DNA of 64,000 nucleotides from Immersiella caudata. Its lineage: Eukaryota > Ascomycota > Sordariomycetes > Sordariales > Lasiosphaeriaceae. The position numbers and the translations under genes are program-made. The notes beneath the pieces are model-generated. The model worked only from the letters and a program-made list of their open reading frames with translations. It searched no databases and was not told the DNA's origin. The stretch spans positions 5,084,001 through 5,148,000 of the forward strand of contig JAULSU010000001.1 in the NCBI GenBank assembly GCA_030512335.1, given 5' to 3'. Shown piece by piece: positions 10,036 through 20,686 of this stretch (position 1 is its first letter; every line of letters starts with the position of its first letter).

Positions 10036-12738
10036 ATGGAGAGCTGGAAGAAGGTTAGCAATATTCATCCTCAGGTCCAACTGGAGACGTGATATTAACA
10101 TGTGACTACAGAGTCTGGGCGATGATGCGTTGCTTTCGAGCTTCGTGGATGTCAGTGCCGGAGAGGAGCGTCTCAAAAACTTGATCGCGGATGCTCCCGG
10201 GAAAAAGGAGCTTGGGGATGATGAGGTTCCGGATGTGCTTTAGTGAGTACCGCCCTGTCTTGATATGAGCATGGGTTGCTGACAAGGAACAGTGCAGTGC
10301 AGTACTTCAACATCGCCGGGAAGATGATTGACTGTGAGTTTGTTTTTGGTGTCCTTTGCAGAGAACAGCAGAGCTGACGATACCCAGCCCGCCTCAGTGA
10401 TAAGCCTCTAGATGTGGTCGAGTACGGTCTGCTCGATCAGGGCACCGGGAAGAAACCCGTCATTGAAATTCGCACTCGTGTCTCTGCCACCGATGGCAAG
10501 TCAATTGGGGGTCGCGGTCGAATGGGTCATCCCCCGCCCATGCCTCAGTATTACCCTCCCGGGATGGACGACGGCTATGATGGCGGGAGGGGCCCCAGCT
10601 GGCCCGAGGTCGGGTATCCCGATCGGGGTGGCGACAACCTCAAGGTATTCAAGGCGGAGAAACCCGAGATGGTAGTTCACTCACCGTATCTTCGTGCGGC
10701 CATCTCGGCAGCGGTTGGGTATTACAGCACCTTCAGCTCTTCGGGGGATGAGATGGTCATTGAGGCACCCTACCAAGTCCTAGTCCACCACTGGAAGGCT
10801 CTGGAAAAGTACAAGGATAGCCAACCCGAGTCTCACGGCGGAGATTACGCGGCAACTACCAAGAAGCACATTGAGGTTCTGCTTGGTTTCCTCGAGCAGA
10901 CCTTCTCCGAGAAGATTGAGGCAGAGGAACATCGCTGGAACAACTCGTCAGGGGGCACCGCGACCTTTGACATGTTCTGGCTGCTACTCAAGCCTGGTTC
11001 GATCGTCTACCAAGAGCATAGGGGACATCTTGTCCCGCGCATCATCAGCGCCGTTCTGAAGAATGACCAGGTGCGGGCCGAGGAAGCCTACGTCGTGGAC
11101 GTGTGGGACATCGTCTTCGAGCGCGGTCGGTTGAGACGCCGCATGCACAAGGCAACCATCTACACGTGGAACGGTGAGCGGACCATCTCGACACTGCCCC
11201 TGATCCCCGCGCGGTTCGTTCCCGACGGTGAAAAGGAAGTGGCAGAGAAACAAATCGCTCTGGGAAAGGTGTACTGGGAACTGTCCAAGCAGCCGTGCTA
11301 CCGCGAATATAACGGCGAGGTGGTCGGCAAGTCCGGAAGAAAGATGGGCAATCATACCGGACGAGTGATTGTCGACTGCGAAGGCTTTGAACGCTTCCAC
11401 CGCCACGAAAATTCCAATAATCGAAACTATCCCGACATTCCGATGGGCCGCCCTCCGCCCCAACGCCTCCGACTTGATGCCCTCCCTCAAAACCAGCCTC
11501 ACTGCTGCTGCAAGGCCTGCGTCACGGCCGACCTCCCGTCAGAACCATCCCCCTTCGCCGGCTTCGACAACCTAGACCCGAACCAAGCCGAGATCCCAGC
11601 CAATGCTGACCTCTACTTCCACATCCTCACTGACACCATCGAGGCCTTCGTTCTCGGCCAGCGCACCTGGGCGCACGTCCGCGTCGAAGCCCTCTCCGAC
11701 ATTACCCCTGACCCCTCCGCCTTCAATTCCTTGGTCCTCGACCCCGAGATCAAGCTCACCGTCCGCGCCCTCATTGGAAAATTCGCCGCCCTTAACGGAA
11801 AAGTGTCCCCCTGGCCCTCGGATTTCGTCAAGCACAAAGGAGAAGGGCGCATCTTCCTCCTGCACGGCTCACCCGGGGTTGGCAAAACCTGCACCGCCGA
11901 GTGCATCTCCGAACTCACTCGTCGCCCTCTCCTCTCCCTCACCTCGGGCGATATCTCTACCTCCATGTCCGCAGGATCCGTCGAGCGCTCGCTCTCCTAC
12001 TTCCTCACCCTTGGCGAACGCTTCGGCGCCCTCGTTCTGCTCGACGAAGCAGACGTTTACCTCGAGGCGCGTCGTACGCGGGACCTCCAGCGCAACGCCC
12101 TCGTCTCCATGTTCCTCCGTGCCCTGGAGTACTACAAGGGCGTCCTCTTCCTCACCACCAACCGCGTCGAGGCCTTTGACAGTGCATTCACTTCGCGCAT
12201 TCACGTGGCGCTGCATTATAAGAAACTTGGCGATAAAGACCGCGCGAGAATCTGGATATCCAATTTTGAACGCCTCGAGCGTGATTCCGACGGTAGATGC
12301 CTTGTGTCCAAGATGGCGCAGGATTATGTCCTCAAGTCCAGCGATGTGCAGGCGTTGCGACTGAATGGTCGCGAGATCCGCAATGCGTTGCAGACCGCTG
12401 TTGCGCTGGCTGAGACGGAGGCGCTTGAGGCGTCTGCTCAGACCATTACGGTGGGAGAGAAACATCTCCGTGCCGTGGTCAAGATGTCGGGAGGGTTCAA
12501 GTCATATCTGTACCTGAAGAATAAAGGGACTGGAGGAGCGGGAGATGATGATGATGATGACGAGTTGGAGGAACAGGAGCGCAGGGGGCTAGTGGACAGC
12601 GAAGAGAGCGGGAGTGAGAGGGAGGATGAGAGTTGCAGTGAGGGCGGGGTCAGTGAGGAGGAGAGATACGAGGGGGACGATGGAGGTAAGTTTGAAGAGA
12701 GGAGCATGGAGTTGTTGAGGGAGTTGGCTGCGATTTGA
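10036..12738 (+). CDS. AAA ATPase, fungal DUF7025-type
   Basis: A large AAA ATPase of a family expanded in filamentous fungi; its cellular substrate is not established. Exons inferred: 10036-10053 (only 18 nt), 10112-10242, 10293-10333 and 10388-12738, giving 846 aa. The N-terminal half (about 70-400) is the conserved DUF7025-like region. A cysteine-rich patch HCCCKAC sits near residue 435. The AAA core has Walker A GSPGVGKT at about 557-564, the fungal signature LLSLTSGDISTSMSAGSVE, Walker B LVLLDEAD near 612-619 and sensor 1 LFLTTNRVEAF. The C-terminus is very acidic (Asp/Glu/Ser runs from a GAT repeat). A canonical GTAAGT donor at 12686 and a CTGAC...CAG acceptor at 12772 allow a spliced form ending at 12816 with a different acidic tail; I give the unspliced end here. 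It is tail-to-tail with ATG6. Confidence 0.87.
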
Positions 12739-13061
12739 CATGGATTAGTGTGCTGACTTCTGGTGTCAACAGATGAATATCAGAGCGGAGAGGAGGCGAG
12801 GTTTGGATGCCCATGAGGAGTGCGTTTGCTTTCGCTGATGGGGGATGCTGAGGGGCGCTCACGCAAGGAGAGCAAACAGGCGTATTGCCAGATTGCCACT
12901 TTACGACGTTATGAGAAGTTATGTATTCATTTAGTTTCCTCGTGCCAAGACTAAAATCACATCAAAACACCTGGCCGATCCCCAACGCCATGCTACCTAT
13001 ACTATGGACGTGATGATAATATCATCGGATGATCCCTCAGAGTCTATCGTACAAGCAAACG
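12739..13061. other. Convergent 3' region between AAA ATPase and ATG6
   Basis: About 320 bases between two convergent genes. The first 78 bases may contain the alternative last exon of the AAA ATPase gene (12773-12816). Nothing else is visible. Confidence 0.5.
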
Positions 13062-14614
13062 CTATGTCTGTCCCCGCCCATGCGAGACACTGCTCACGTT
13101 ACTAGCATGTGCCAGCAGGAACTTGCAGCACGTCAGTGTCATCTTGCACGCCTTCGTCCAGCCATCATCCTGCGCAATACCCAGTTTGATGCTGACGTCG
13201 CCAATCTTGTCACCGTCAATCCGGTATGGCAAGTTCAGGGGATTCCCGCTGGCTGCCGTTTGCTGCTGAACATGGACGCCTAGCTGGCGGACGAGCTCGA
13301 GGAAGGCAGTCATGGCGTAATCGAACTTCCGGTGTAGAAACGTAAGGCCGAGAGGCATGTCGCCGCTGGAGAAGAGCTCGAGGACGTGCCGTTTAGGGGG
13401 CGGTGGTGGTGCGCTGCGGTTGCCTGCCGTGCTGCCGATGCGGCTGGATGCAGGAGAGACGGCCTCTAAACGCACGATGCGCGAGGTCGAGCCCATTGGT
13501 TGTGGTTCGTAGCCTTCAAAGCGGTAGTTTAGCTTGTCAGCGACGGTGACAAGGAGTAAGAGTGCGTGACCCCAGGCAGCGTTGATTTCCGGCCAGGTGA
13601 CTGGGTTGCTGGAAAGACGGCCAAGGCGGAGTCCGTTAATGGTGGCAAAGGTGCCGTCGTGACTGATAAGGAAGGTGTCGTTGTACACGTTACTGCGGTG
13701 TAGCTTCTCCAGCTGGCGCGAGTCGTGGTCGAACCTACTGTTGATGCTGTCGCGCTCGTTCTGGAAGTCCGAGAGCCGGGTCGCAAAGGCGTTGCGTTCG
13801 CGCCAGAAGGCCTCCTCCTGTGTGTCGAGCTGTCGCGACTCCTCCTCCAGGGTAGAGAGCTCAGCATCCATCGCCGCTCGTTCGTCCTCGAGTTTCATGA
13901 GCTCCTTTCGTGCTTCTTCCTCGGCCTGTTGCGCCCTTCGTAGCGACTCCTGCTGTGCCTTGATTTCTTCGTCGGTCGGCGCGTTGGCCTGTGCTTGTTT
14001 GGTGTATGCAACGTAGGCATCCCGCTCGCGAGTTACAGTCTCTAACTTCTTCTGCATTTCCTCCACGAGGGTCTCGGTGCAGTCTACGCACACAGGATGG
14101 TCGATGTCAGAGCGGGCCGAGAGGATCTCGAACAGCTTCGTAATGCGCTCCATTTCGTAGGACTTTGTCGCATCCTCGTCGTCTACAATTCCGTCGTGTC
14201 CCGTTGACGGGGATGTGGACTCGGGTGGAGGTTGACGCCTCTGGAAGGCAAGACTGGGAGGCGCGATCTGGGACTCTGTCAAGAGAATGAATGACATGGC
14301 CGAGTTATCACGCGGTCCGTCGCCTCTCCCAGGCCCGCTGTGTCGCTTAAAAGTGGGTGGCGCGGCATTTCGGGAGATACGGTCGTATATTGACTTCGAG
14401 GCGCGATCATAAGAGTGAATAGGGTGCGGGGTTGACGAAGGTTTCTTGGATGGCTGCTGTGAATGTGTAGCTATTCGAGAGTTAGCTTTCTGATGTATAC
14501 CCGCAGATTCCAACAAGCTTATGACGTACCGACCAACAAGTCGTAGGCGGCCGGATTCAGGTCCTCCAGGGAGCTGTCCAGCCTGAGAGGGGCACGGCAC
14601 TTCTGGCAATACAT
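13062..14614 (-). CDS. ATG6: Beclin-1 / Atg6 (Vps30) autophagy protein
   Basis: Subunit of the class III phosphatidylinositol 3-kinase complexes with Vps34 and Vps15, needed for autophagosome nucleation and vacuolar sorting. Two exons: 14614-14530 and 14470-13062, giving 497 aa, normal for the family. The start ATG is chosen because exon 1 encodes the conserved N-terminal MYCQKCRAPLRLDSSLEDL with its CxxC pair; the long open frame that begins further upstream is another frame. A second CxxC (CVDC, about residues 156-159) lies before an acidic and basic coiled-coil (about 160-275; EEARKELMKLEDERAAMDAE). The BARA membrane-binding domain follows (TFLISHDGTFATINGLRLGR, VTWPEINAAWGHALLLL). The C-terminus CCKFLLAHASN corresponds to the conserved end and is followed by a short tail. 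It is divergent, with only 312 bp, from the Scm3-like gene. Confidence 0.95.
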
Positions 14615-14926
14615 TTTCGCAAAGAGACGTGTCCATGCTGCGAAAATGTTGTAGAAAGCTGAGATCTCAGGGGACTATCGCGGGGTGCAGCCTAGGTGGT
14701 GACGCTGATCAAATGCGACATGGGGATCCCTGTCAGCTGCTGAGGCCAGCCGTGTGTGTGATGCGCACTGTAACCACACTGTGCCTAGACCCTACACCCC
14801 GCCACATTGGCGCGTCAATTGTTCAATTTACGCGTCTGGACTCGAGCTCTCGAGGGAGCGCGTGCCAGAATTGAATTTACAAAACCTCTCAAGACGGCTG
14901 GCTCGCACTCCCATCATGCGATCGCG
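14615..14926. other. Short bidirectional promoter ATG6 / Scm3-like
   Basis: About 310 bases between two divergent start codons, likely one shared nucleosome-depleted promoter. The plus-strand frame is open from 14807, so a longer N-terminus of the Scm3-like protein starting there cannot be excluded. Confidence 0.5.
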
Positions 14927-17791
14927 ATGGAACCACTCGCGAAGCGGTTGCGCATTGGGGCTTCTCCCTTGGATCCCCCACAAGCCGACGACGACGAGCT
15001 CAACTCGCGCCCCGAGGAGGTGAATGCGCTTCGAGATCCCGGTATCCAGTTCCAGAAGTCACGCGCACTCGCCGCTTTCAAACTCAAATCTGCGTTCGAG
15101 AATATTTTTGAGAAATACGAAAAGGACTTTACAGGCATAGGCGACGAGATTGACCTCCGAACCTGCGACATTGTTGTCAACAATGGCCATATTGAGTCGC
15201 TCAAGGAATCTACGATAAACCACGACGACGACGACGACGACGATGACGAGGAGGAGCCCATTGAAGCCACAGAAGAAGAAGAGCGACGGGAGAGGGCAGC
15301 CGAAGAGCTCGGTCTCTTGGGAGGAAGTTCCCTGCCATTCGCCTTTCTGCCCACTCCGCCCATCCTTCAAGGGCCGTGGTCTGACCCTGCGCCATTCGTG
15401 GGAGCGTCTCCGCTGCTTTCAAGTCCAATACATCCAGAACATGCGCTTGTGCCGCTGGGGAGACACGGTACGCCCATGAACCACGGAATTCCAAATTCCA
15501 CATCGAGCCTCGATACAACTTGGAGAGCACCAGACCTTCCTCCGTCAATGTTCGGGAATGGCTATGGTCACAATGCCCCTCCAAGACGACGGAGGGCAAA
15601 GTTTATATTCATCACTGAAGAAGAAGATGGGGGCGACGAGGACGATGTTCTCTTAGGTTCATCTACCCCTGTTCCGGATAGGGCGGGTGCTGGGAGAACG
15701 GAAGCTGCGACTTCGGTGCCGCCCGAGAATTCTGTTGAGGAACTTTCAGGTCACTCGAAAAACTCCGGGGCTGATGCGACGGCACAGCCGGAGCCAAGAG
15801 TAATCCAAAAGGCCGTACGGGTTCGGTATAAGATCCCAGAAATCTTGGTGAGGGACAGTCTAAAGCACGAGAAAAAGAAGAGGAGGCGGGGGCCGAATAT
15901 CAAGGCTTCCAACACACCAAAGGGGACCAACAAGGCTCCCGCAACAAAGACCAAGGGGGATACAGGGACTCAAATATTGATGGCCACATCCAAAGCCTCC
16001 ACATCAGGCCTAGAAGTCCGGTCAAATGTCAACACCTCGTTTCCAGAGGGAAGACTCGCAACCAACCCATCCACCCAGACGTTTCAGGTTGAAATTCTGG
16101 CTATGGCGCCAGCGGATATCTCTACATACATGATAATTAGCCCCGAAGCCAGCCCTGAGCCCGAGACTTCCCAGCCTGCGGTATTGGACCAAAACGAGGA
16201 CGCGCCCCCAGATGTCATGGTGTTGGACGAGATGCCAAGTACATCAATACCTGAGGAATCGACCGGCGTCCTGAAGCCGGTCGCTATGTCGGACATTTCT
16301 TCCAACCAGAAAGGACAACAAGATCAAAATTTACCATCGGATCAAGCAGCGGGTGGAACAGCTGAAAAGGGAGAGTCGCACGTTAACCCACCATCAGAGG
16401 TCGACGATCAGCCTCAGTCAGCGCAAGCCGAGGTGTTTTCGAGGAATGTGCAAGACCCTTCGTACGCCTTTTCAGACGAAGACGAGCCGACGATCCCCAG
16501 ATGGCAGCCGCATCAACGAGCGGATGGTCCCAAAGAGGTTGCCATCATTACACACAGCGAAGCATTCTCTGGGCCTACCATATCCGACTTTGTTGTGTCG
16601 TCGCCAACAACAACACCGAGCAGAGATAGCTCAAGGCCAACTGAATCTTTCGAAGTCTTGAGCCCAGTCACTCAAACAACGGAACCTCCAATGGAACCGG
16701 TAGAGCCGTGCCATGGGGAGCAAACTATCACAGCGACGGTCTCGCCTCCGCACACCACGCCTCAGTCGGTTGAAAGGGAAACACCTGCGACCGTTTCACT
16801 TCTGAGCGTCAAGCCTAGGAGAAGTGGTATAAGGAGGTCTTTGATGAGCCCCGACGACCCAACTATAATCCAGCCGATACTGGCTTCGGTCGAGCGAGCA
16901 TCCGATATCGAGAACGTTCTGTTTGATCCGCCAGCACTGAGGAAGCGAAAACGAAGATCTTCGCAGAAAATCCAGGATGAGCCTGCGCTACCTACAAGCG
17001 AAGATATTTCATACAACAGGGTCATCCCGGAGACGCCAGAACCTTCTCCCGGGCCAAAAGCGCGTAGAAGGCCACGAGAGCCCTCTCCAGACTTGGGTAT
17101 GAGCCCATCAAAGGGTGACTTTTCGCCTGCCAACGAAGGGATAGCACCCCAGGAAACCATTGACGATGAGTCACCCAACGGCCCAAGAAAACATCACTCC
17201 CCAAAACGAACAATATCACCACACCCTCAAACCCCCTCCCAAAAGGCCCTCCGCCGTCTCTTCCGCCCCACTGGAAACTCCTCCGCTAAAAACAGCATCC
17301 TCTCCCTCATCTCCGACGACGAAGACGAACTCTCCCTCGACCCCTCAGACTTCACCCCTTCCGGCAGCCGGCGCCCTAAACCCAAACCCAAGCCCACCCC
17401 CGCCACACACAAAAGCCTCAGCCGTGTACGAACCTATCTCTCCTCGTCCGCCCCGTCCTCGGCCCGCAGCACCAAATCCACTCTCACTAGACGCGGCGCT
17501 ATCCTTGGCGCCACCGCATCCGCTTCCGCCCGTACACCGCCTTCCAAGGGTCGCTACGGCGCGGGCCTGGTGTCAAAGTTATCGTTAGCCAACGTCTCGA
17601 AGCTTACTATTCGCAGCGGGCCGACGGCTGGTGGACCGGGGAGTTTGATGCGAGCATCCGCTGCGGGGGTGCCGCCTAGTCCTGTGTCAAGGTTGGGGTC
17701 GGAACTGATACAAACGCCAGGTGGGCATGTGCGTAGATGTGGGGAGGGTGATTTCAGGTGTGACAGGGATTTCTGCTTTGTCTGTCTCTGA
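14927..17791 (+). CDS. SCM3: Scm3/HJURP-like CENP-A chaperone
   Basis: Likely the centromere protein that delivers the centromeric histone H3 variant. It is a single exon of 954 aa from the ATG at 14927. An in-frame upstream ATG at 14807 would add 40 aa that look unlike the family, so I chose the later start. Residues about 41-90 carry the Scm3/HJURP signature (KSAFENIFEKYEKDF, then GDEIDLRTCDIVVNNGHIE). An Asp/Glu tract follows near 99-110, then a long disordered Ser/Pro/Lys-rich region with many basic patches. The end has four cysteines (938, 945, 950, 953; spacing x6, x4, x2), suggesting a small zinc-binding element. Fungal Scm3 proteins are known to carry varied added DNA-binding modules, so the long tail fits. 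Assignment of the N-terminal motif is fairly sure; the function of the tail is inference. Confidence 0.8.
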   Translation: MEPLAKRLRIGASPLDPPQADDDELNSRPEEVNALRDPGIQFQKSRALAAFKLKSAFENIFEKYEKDFTGIGDEIDLRTCDIVVNNGHIESLKESTINHDDDDDDDDEEEPIEATEEEERRERAAEELGLLGGSSLPFAFLPTPPILQGPWSDPAPFVGASPLLSSPIHPEHALVPLGRHGTPMNHGIPNSTSSLDTTWRAPDLPPSMFGNGYGHNAPPRRRRAKFIFITEEEDGGDEDDVLLGSSTPVPDRAGAGRTEAATSVPPENSVEELSGHSKNSGADATAQPEPRVIQKAVRVRYKIPEILVRDSLKHEKKKRRRGPNIKASNTPKGTNKAPATKTKGDTGTQILMATSKASTSGLEVRSNVNTSFPEGRLATNPSTQTFQVEILAMAPADISTYMIISPEASPEPETSQPAVLDQNEDAPPDVMVLDEMPSTSIPEESTGVLKPVAMSDISSNQKGQQDQNLPSDQAAGGTAEKGESHVNPPSEVDDQPQSAQAEVFSRNVQDPSYAFSDEDEPTIPRWQPHQRADGPKEVAIITHSEAFSGPTISDFVVSSPTTTPSRDSSRPTESFEVLSPVTQTTEPPMEPVEPCHGEQTITATVSPPHTTPQSVERETPATVSLLSVKPRRSGIRRSLMSPDDPTIIQPILASVERASDIENVLFDPPALRKRKRRSSQKIQDEPALPTSEDISYNRVIPETPEPSPGPKARRRPREPSPDLGMSPSKGDFSPANEGIAPQETIDDESPNGPRKHHSPKRTISPHPQTPSQKALRRLFRPTGNSSAKNSILSLISDDEDELSLDPSDFTPSGSRRPKPKPKPTPATHKSLSRVRTYLSSSAPSSARSTKSTLTRRGAILGATASASARTPPSKGRYGAGLVSKLSLANVSKLTIRSGPTAGGPGSLMRASAAGVPPSPVSRLGSELIQTPGGHVRRCGEGDFRCDRDFCFVCL

Positions 17792-18636
17792 TTTACGAAC
17801 GTATACTATACCATGGTCAAAATGTAGATAGTGATTTCGTGGTTTCTAGTTTACTCAGCATTATAGGCGGCACAGCATGGCGGGATGGGAACGGATTACG
17901 AATGGGGATCGCAGGGCAAGCATAGCGAGACCACACCAAGAGTTTCACATGATATGCATTAAAGCGGAGATGATAATGGTAAGATGCCAGTCAACTGATG
18001 AATCATGATATCTACCGTGTAACTATGCCCGCGACCAACACCTCCTCGGAACGGTCCACTACGAGCCAGAACAGAACTAGCCGAGAAGGGCAGCGAAAAG
18101 TAAACAATGCAGCCTAAAGGGGCGAGCAACGCTGACCTGAATTCTTCGTGCTCCGACCTCCCCAGCCCATTTTGGTGTACTACGGAAAGCAAACGCAGAG
18201 TCTCTCCCTCCTGGCGGCTCCCGTACCCCAAGAGGCTTAAAGCCCACGGTAGAGAAAATTAGGGAATCATATTCACATGCGTAAATTCACGCTTTCCCGC
18301 ATCCCAGGCGCGAATCGTTCGTCATAACCTTCCACTAGAAGGAACCCCGCCATTTCCGTTCATCATCATCCAATCTTGTCGACGCCAGCACCTCCCTTCC
18401 CTGTCCAGAACGCCTTGCCTATTCCATCCCTTGGCATGGAACCGAAGGCTGTGCCGCGAACCATGAATGAAGAGGGTAAGTAAGGTATCATGACGTCTCG
18501 TTGTGCTGATAGTTGGACGCCAGGGGTGTCGTGACAATCCAAGGTGTTCCCGCTTAGGCGGACCAGCACCATTCCGGCCGTCATTTCCCTTTTTGGGTAA
18601 TGGATTGTGGCGGCTGAAACCAAATATTTGACCCTT
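17792..18636. other. Convergent intergenic between Scm3-like and CK2 alpha
   Basis: About 840 bases between two gene ends. It presumably contains the two 3' UTRs. Small open frames on the minus strand (17959-18231, 18366-18698) have no recognisable content. Confidence 0.5.
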
Positions 18637-19944
18637 TTACGAGTGTGTACCTCCGGCCAGGTATTGCTGGAGCGTAGCCTCATCACGGATCGGGGCAAAA
18701 TAAGGGTGTGCCTGCGCTTCCTTTGCGGTCAAACGCTCCTAGAGACATGTTAGTTCCAAGCCATGGTAGAAAACAAAAAAAAACAGAAACATACCGCATG
18801 GTCGTAGCGCAGAAGCTTGTCCAGAAAGTCAATAGCCTCGTTGCTCACGAATCGCTGGTTCTCCGAGTTGACAAAGCTGTGCCAGGGCTTCTTCTGGAAG
18901 CGGCCCAGAATGTCGTCGTACTGGGCATCAAGCTCTATCTCGTACTTGTCCAGATAGTCGAACAGATCGTCGGTGCCCAGGACCTTAGCAATCTTGACGA
19001 GCTGGTCCGAGTTACTGTTGCCATGGAAAAAAGGCTCCTTGCGGAAGATCATGGAGGCGAACATCGCACCGAGACTCCACATGTCAAGGCTGTAGTCGTA
19101 CTCCTGGAAGTCGACGAGCAACTCCGGACCCTTGAAGTATCGCGAGGCAACACGGACGTTATACTCAGTGCCGGGGTGGTAGAACTCGGCCAGACCCCAA
19201 TCAATGAGGCGTAACTGAACAGGTCAGCACTGTGCTCTAATGCGGTCGCCAAAGATTTAATCATACCTTGCGGTTCTCATGGTCGATCATAACGTTATGA
19301 GGCTTGACATCGCGATGCATGATGCCCTTGCTGTGGCAGTAGTCGAGGGCCTTGAGCAACTCAAAGATATAGTACCTGACATCGATGTCGTTGAACTTTG
19401 GGTACAGGCTTCGGAAATCTGTGTTGTTGACAAACTCGAAGATGAGGGACGGCGTCTTACTCTGAACGAGCAACGGCGGTTAGTCGGGTCAGAGGGGGAT
19501 CACATGTGAAGGCATAAGCGCACCTGAGAGTCTCTCACGACATCCAGCAGTGCGACAACATTGGGTCCGCCAGCCAGGTTTTGGAGAATCTTGATTTCTC
19601 GCTTGATCTTCTTCTTCTTGACGGGCTTGAGCACCTTGATCACGCACTTCTGGTAGTTGACCACGTTGATGCCCTCGAACACCTCAGAGTACTTTCCGCG
19701 GCCTGCATGGTGGGGGGGATGTCAGCCGGGGCCACATCGCAACTGGGGTGGACGAGTTGACAAACCGATTTTCCTGACGACCTCGTAGTTCTCCAGAACG
19801 CCCCAACCTGCTTCGTGGTTAGCATATCATGCGCTTGGAAGGGGATACCGTAAGGCTGACGGCGCACGCACTGATGTTGACGCTGTCATAGTCCCAGTAT
19901 GCCCGAGGCATGTTCTGGTTGACGTCGGCGTAGACCCGGGCCAT
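18637..19944 (-). CDS. CKA1: Casein kinase II catalytic subunit alpha
   Basis: Catalytic subunit of protein kinase CK2, an acidophilic Ser/Thr kinase active in nucleus and cytoplasm. Six exons are inferred: 19944-19872, 19807-19766, 19702-19524, 19461-19267, 19214-18795 and 18738-18637; frame is kept throughout and the product is 336 aa. Motifs: glycine-rich loop VVRKIGRGKYSEVFEG, ATP lysine in CVIKVLKPVKKKKIKREI (which includes the CK2-specific basic stretch), HRDVKPHN catalytic loop, and the CK2-typical DWG in place of DFG (LRLIDWGLAEFYHPG). The activation segment is RVASRYFKGPELL and the C-lobe ends PYFAPIRDEATLQQYLAGG. The start ATG gives the usual fungal N-terminus MARVYADVNQNMPRAYWDYD. 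An antisense open frame (18708-19214 plus) is only a codon shadow of exon 5. It is divergent from the DNAJC11-like gene. Confidence 0.97.
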
Positions 19945-20686
19945 GTTTGCGGTTGTCCGGTTCTCGATCCTTTGGCTCTGCGACTCTGCGACACGGGCGC
20001 GACGGTGCGCGCCAGAAGGTCGTGTCGTGTCGGGATATGTCCGTTGCCGGGAAGGTGGTTCGGAAAGAGGCGGGCTCTTTATTGGGGATTCTGGGTTCGA
20101 TGCGGCTGGAACTCTGGAGGTGTGAGGGGCAGAAATCAGGTAAACGCTTTTCGCCAATCAGGCGGTCGCAACCCAGACTCTTCCGATAAGCGTTGTCTTA
20201 TCGGGCCTCCCAGCCCTTGGCTCGTGCTGCCTCAGGACCTACGAGGTTTGTGATCGCCATCACCTGTGGTCTTGTCCTCAACGCAAAGAAAAGGCACCAG
20301 GCCTCCCCTGGTGTCTTATTTCTCCAGCCTTACCCTCAAAACACCTCGCCATAACTTTCTGTGGTGTTGATGTTTTCCGCGGGATACGCCCATTCTTTTT
20401 CAGATCGCACCCACCATCTTTCAGACACAGTGTTTCGCGTCTGGCTCCCAGCATTTATTCAGGGCTTCTGACTGGAGCTCAACCCATGTCAATATGTCAC
20501 ACCAGTAATTGCGCTACAACCGTGCCCGTCCAGCGAGCAAGTGCTTGCGACCAAGACGTGGTGGTTGAATAAATCCGGGGCGCGGCTCATCTCTCATGCC
20601 TCACATCTCACGTCCTACTGCGTTCCGCACCTCTCATTATGTCCTAGGCTTGAGTCTCATTCCGTCGTCGCCTCAATCCGTTGACA
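19945..20686. other. Divergent promoter CK2 alpha / DNAJC11-like
   Basis: About 740 bases shared by two divergent genes. Small open frames on the plus strand overlap each other and are not supported as genes. Nothing else was recognised. Confidence 0.5.

Noticed and set aside
11603..12364. 253-codon plus frame inside the AAA ATPase gene
   Set aside because: Ser/Pro-rich alternate frame of a C-rich coding exon; the AAA motifs are in the other frame.
14807..14926. Upstream ATG extension of the Scm3-like protein
   Set aside because: The 40 extra residues do not resemble the family; the ATG at 14927 has a good context, though the extension is not strictly excluded.
18708..19214. 168-codon plus-strand frame
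   Set aside because: Lies entirely antisense to exon 5 of CK2 alpha and mirrors its codon pattern.
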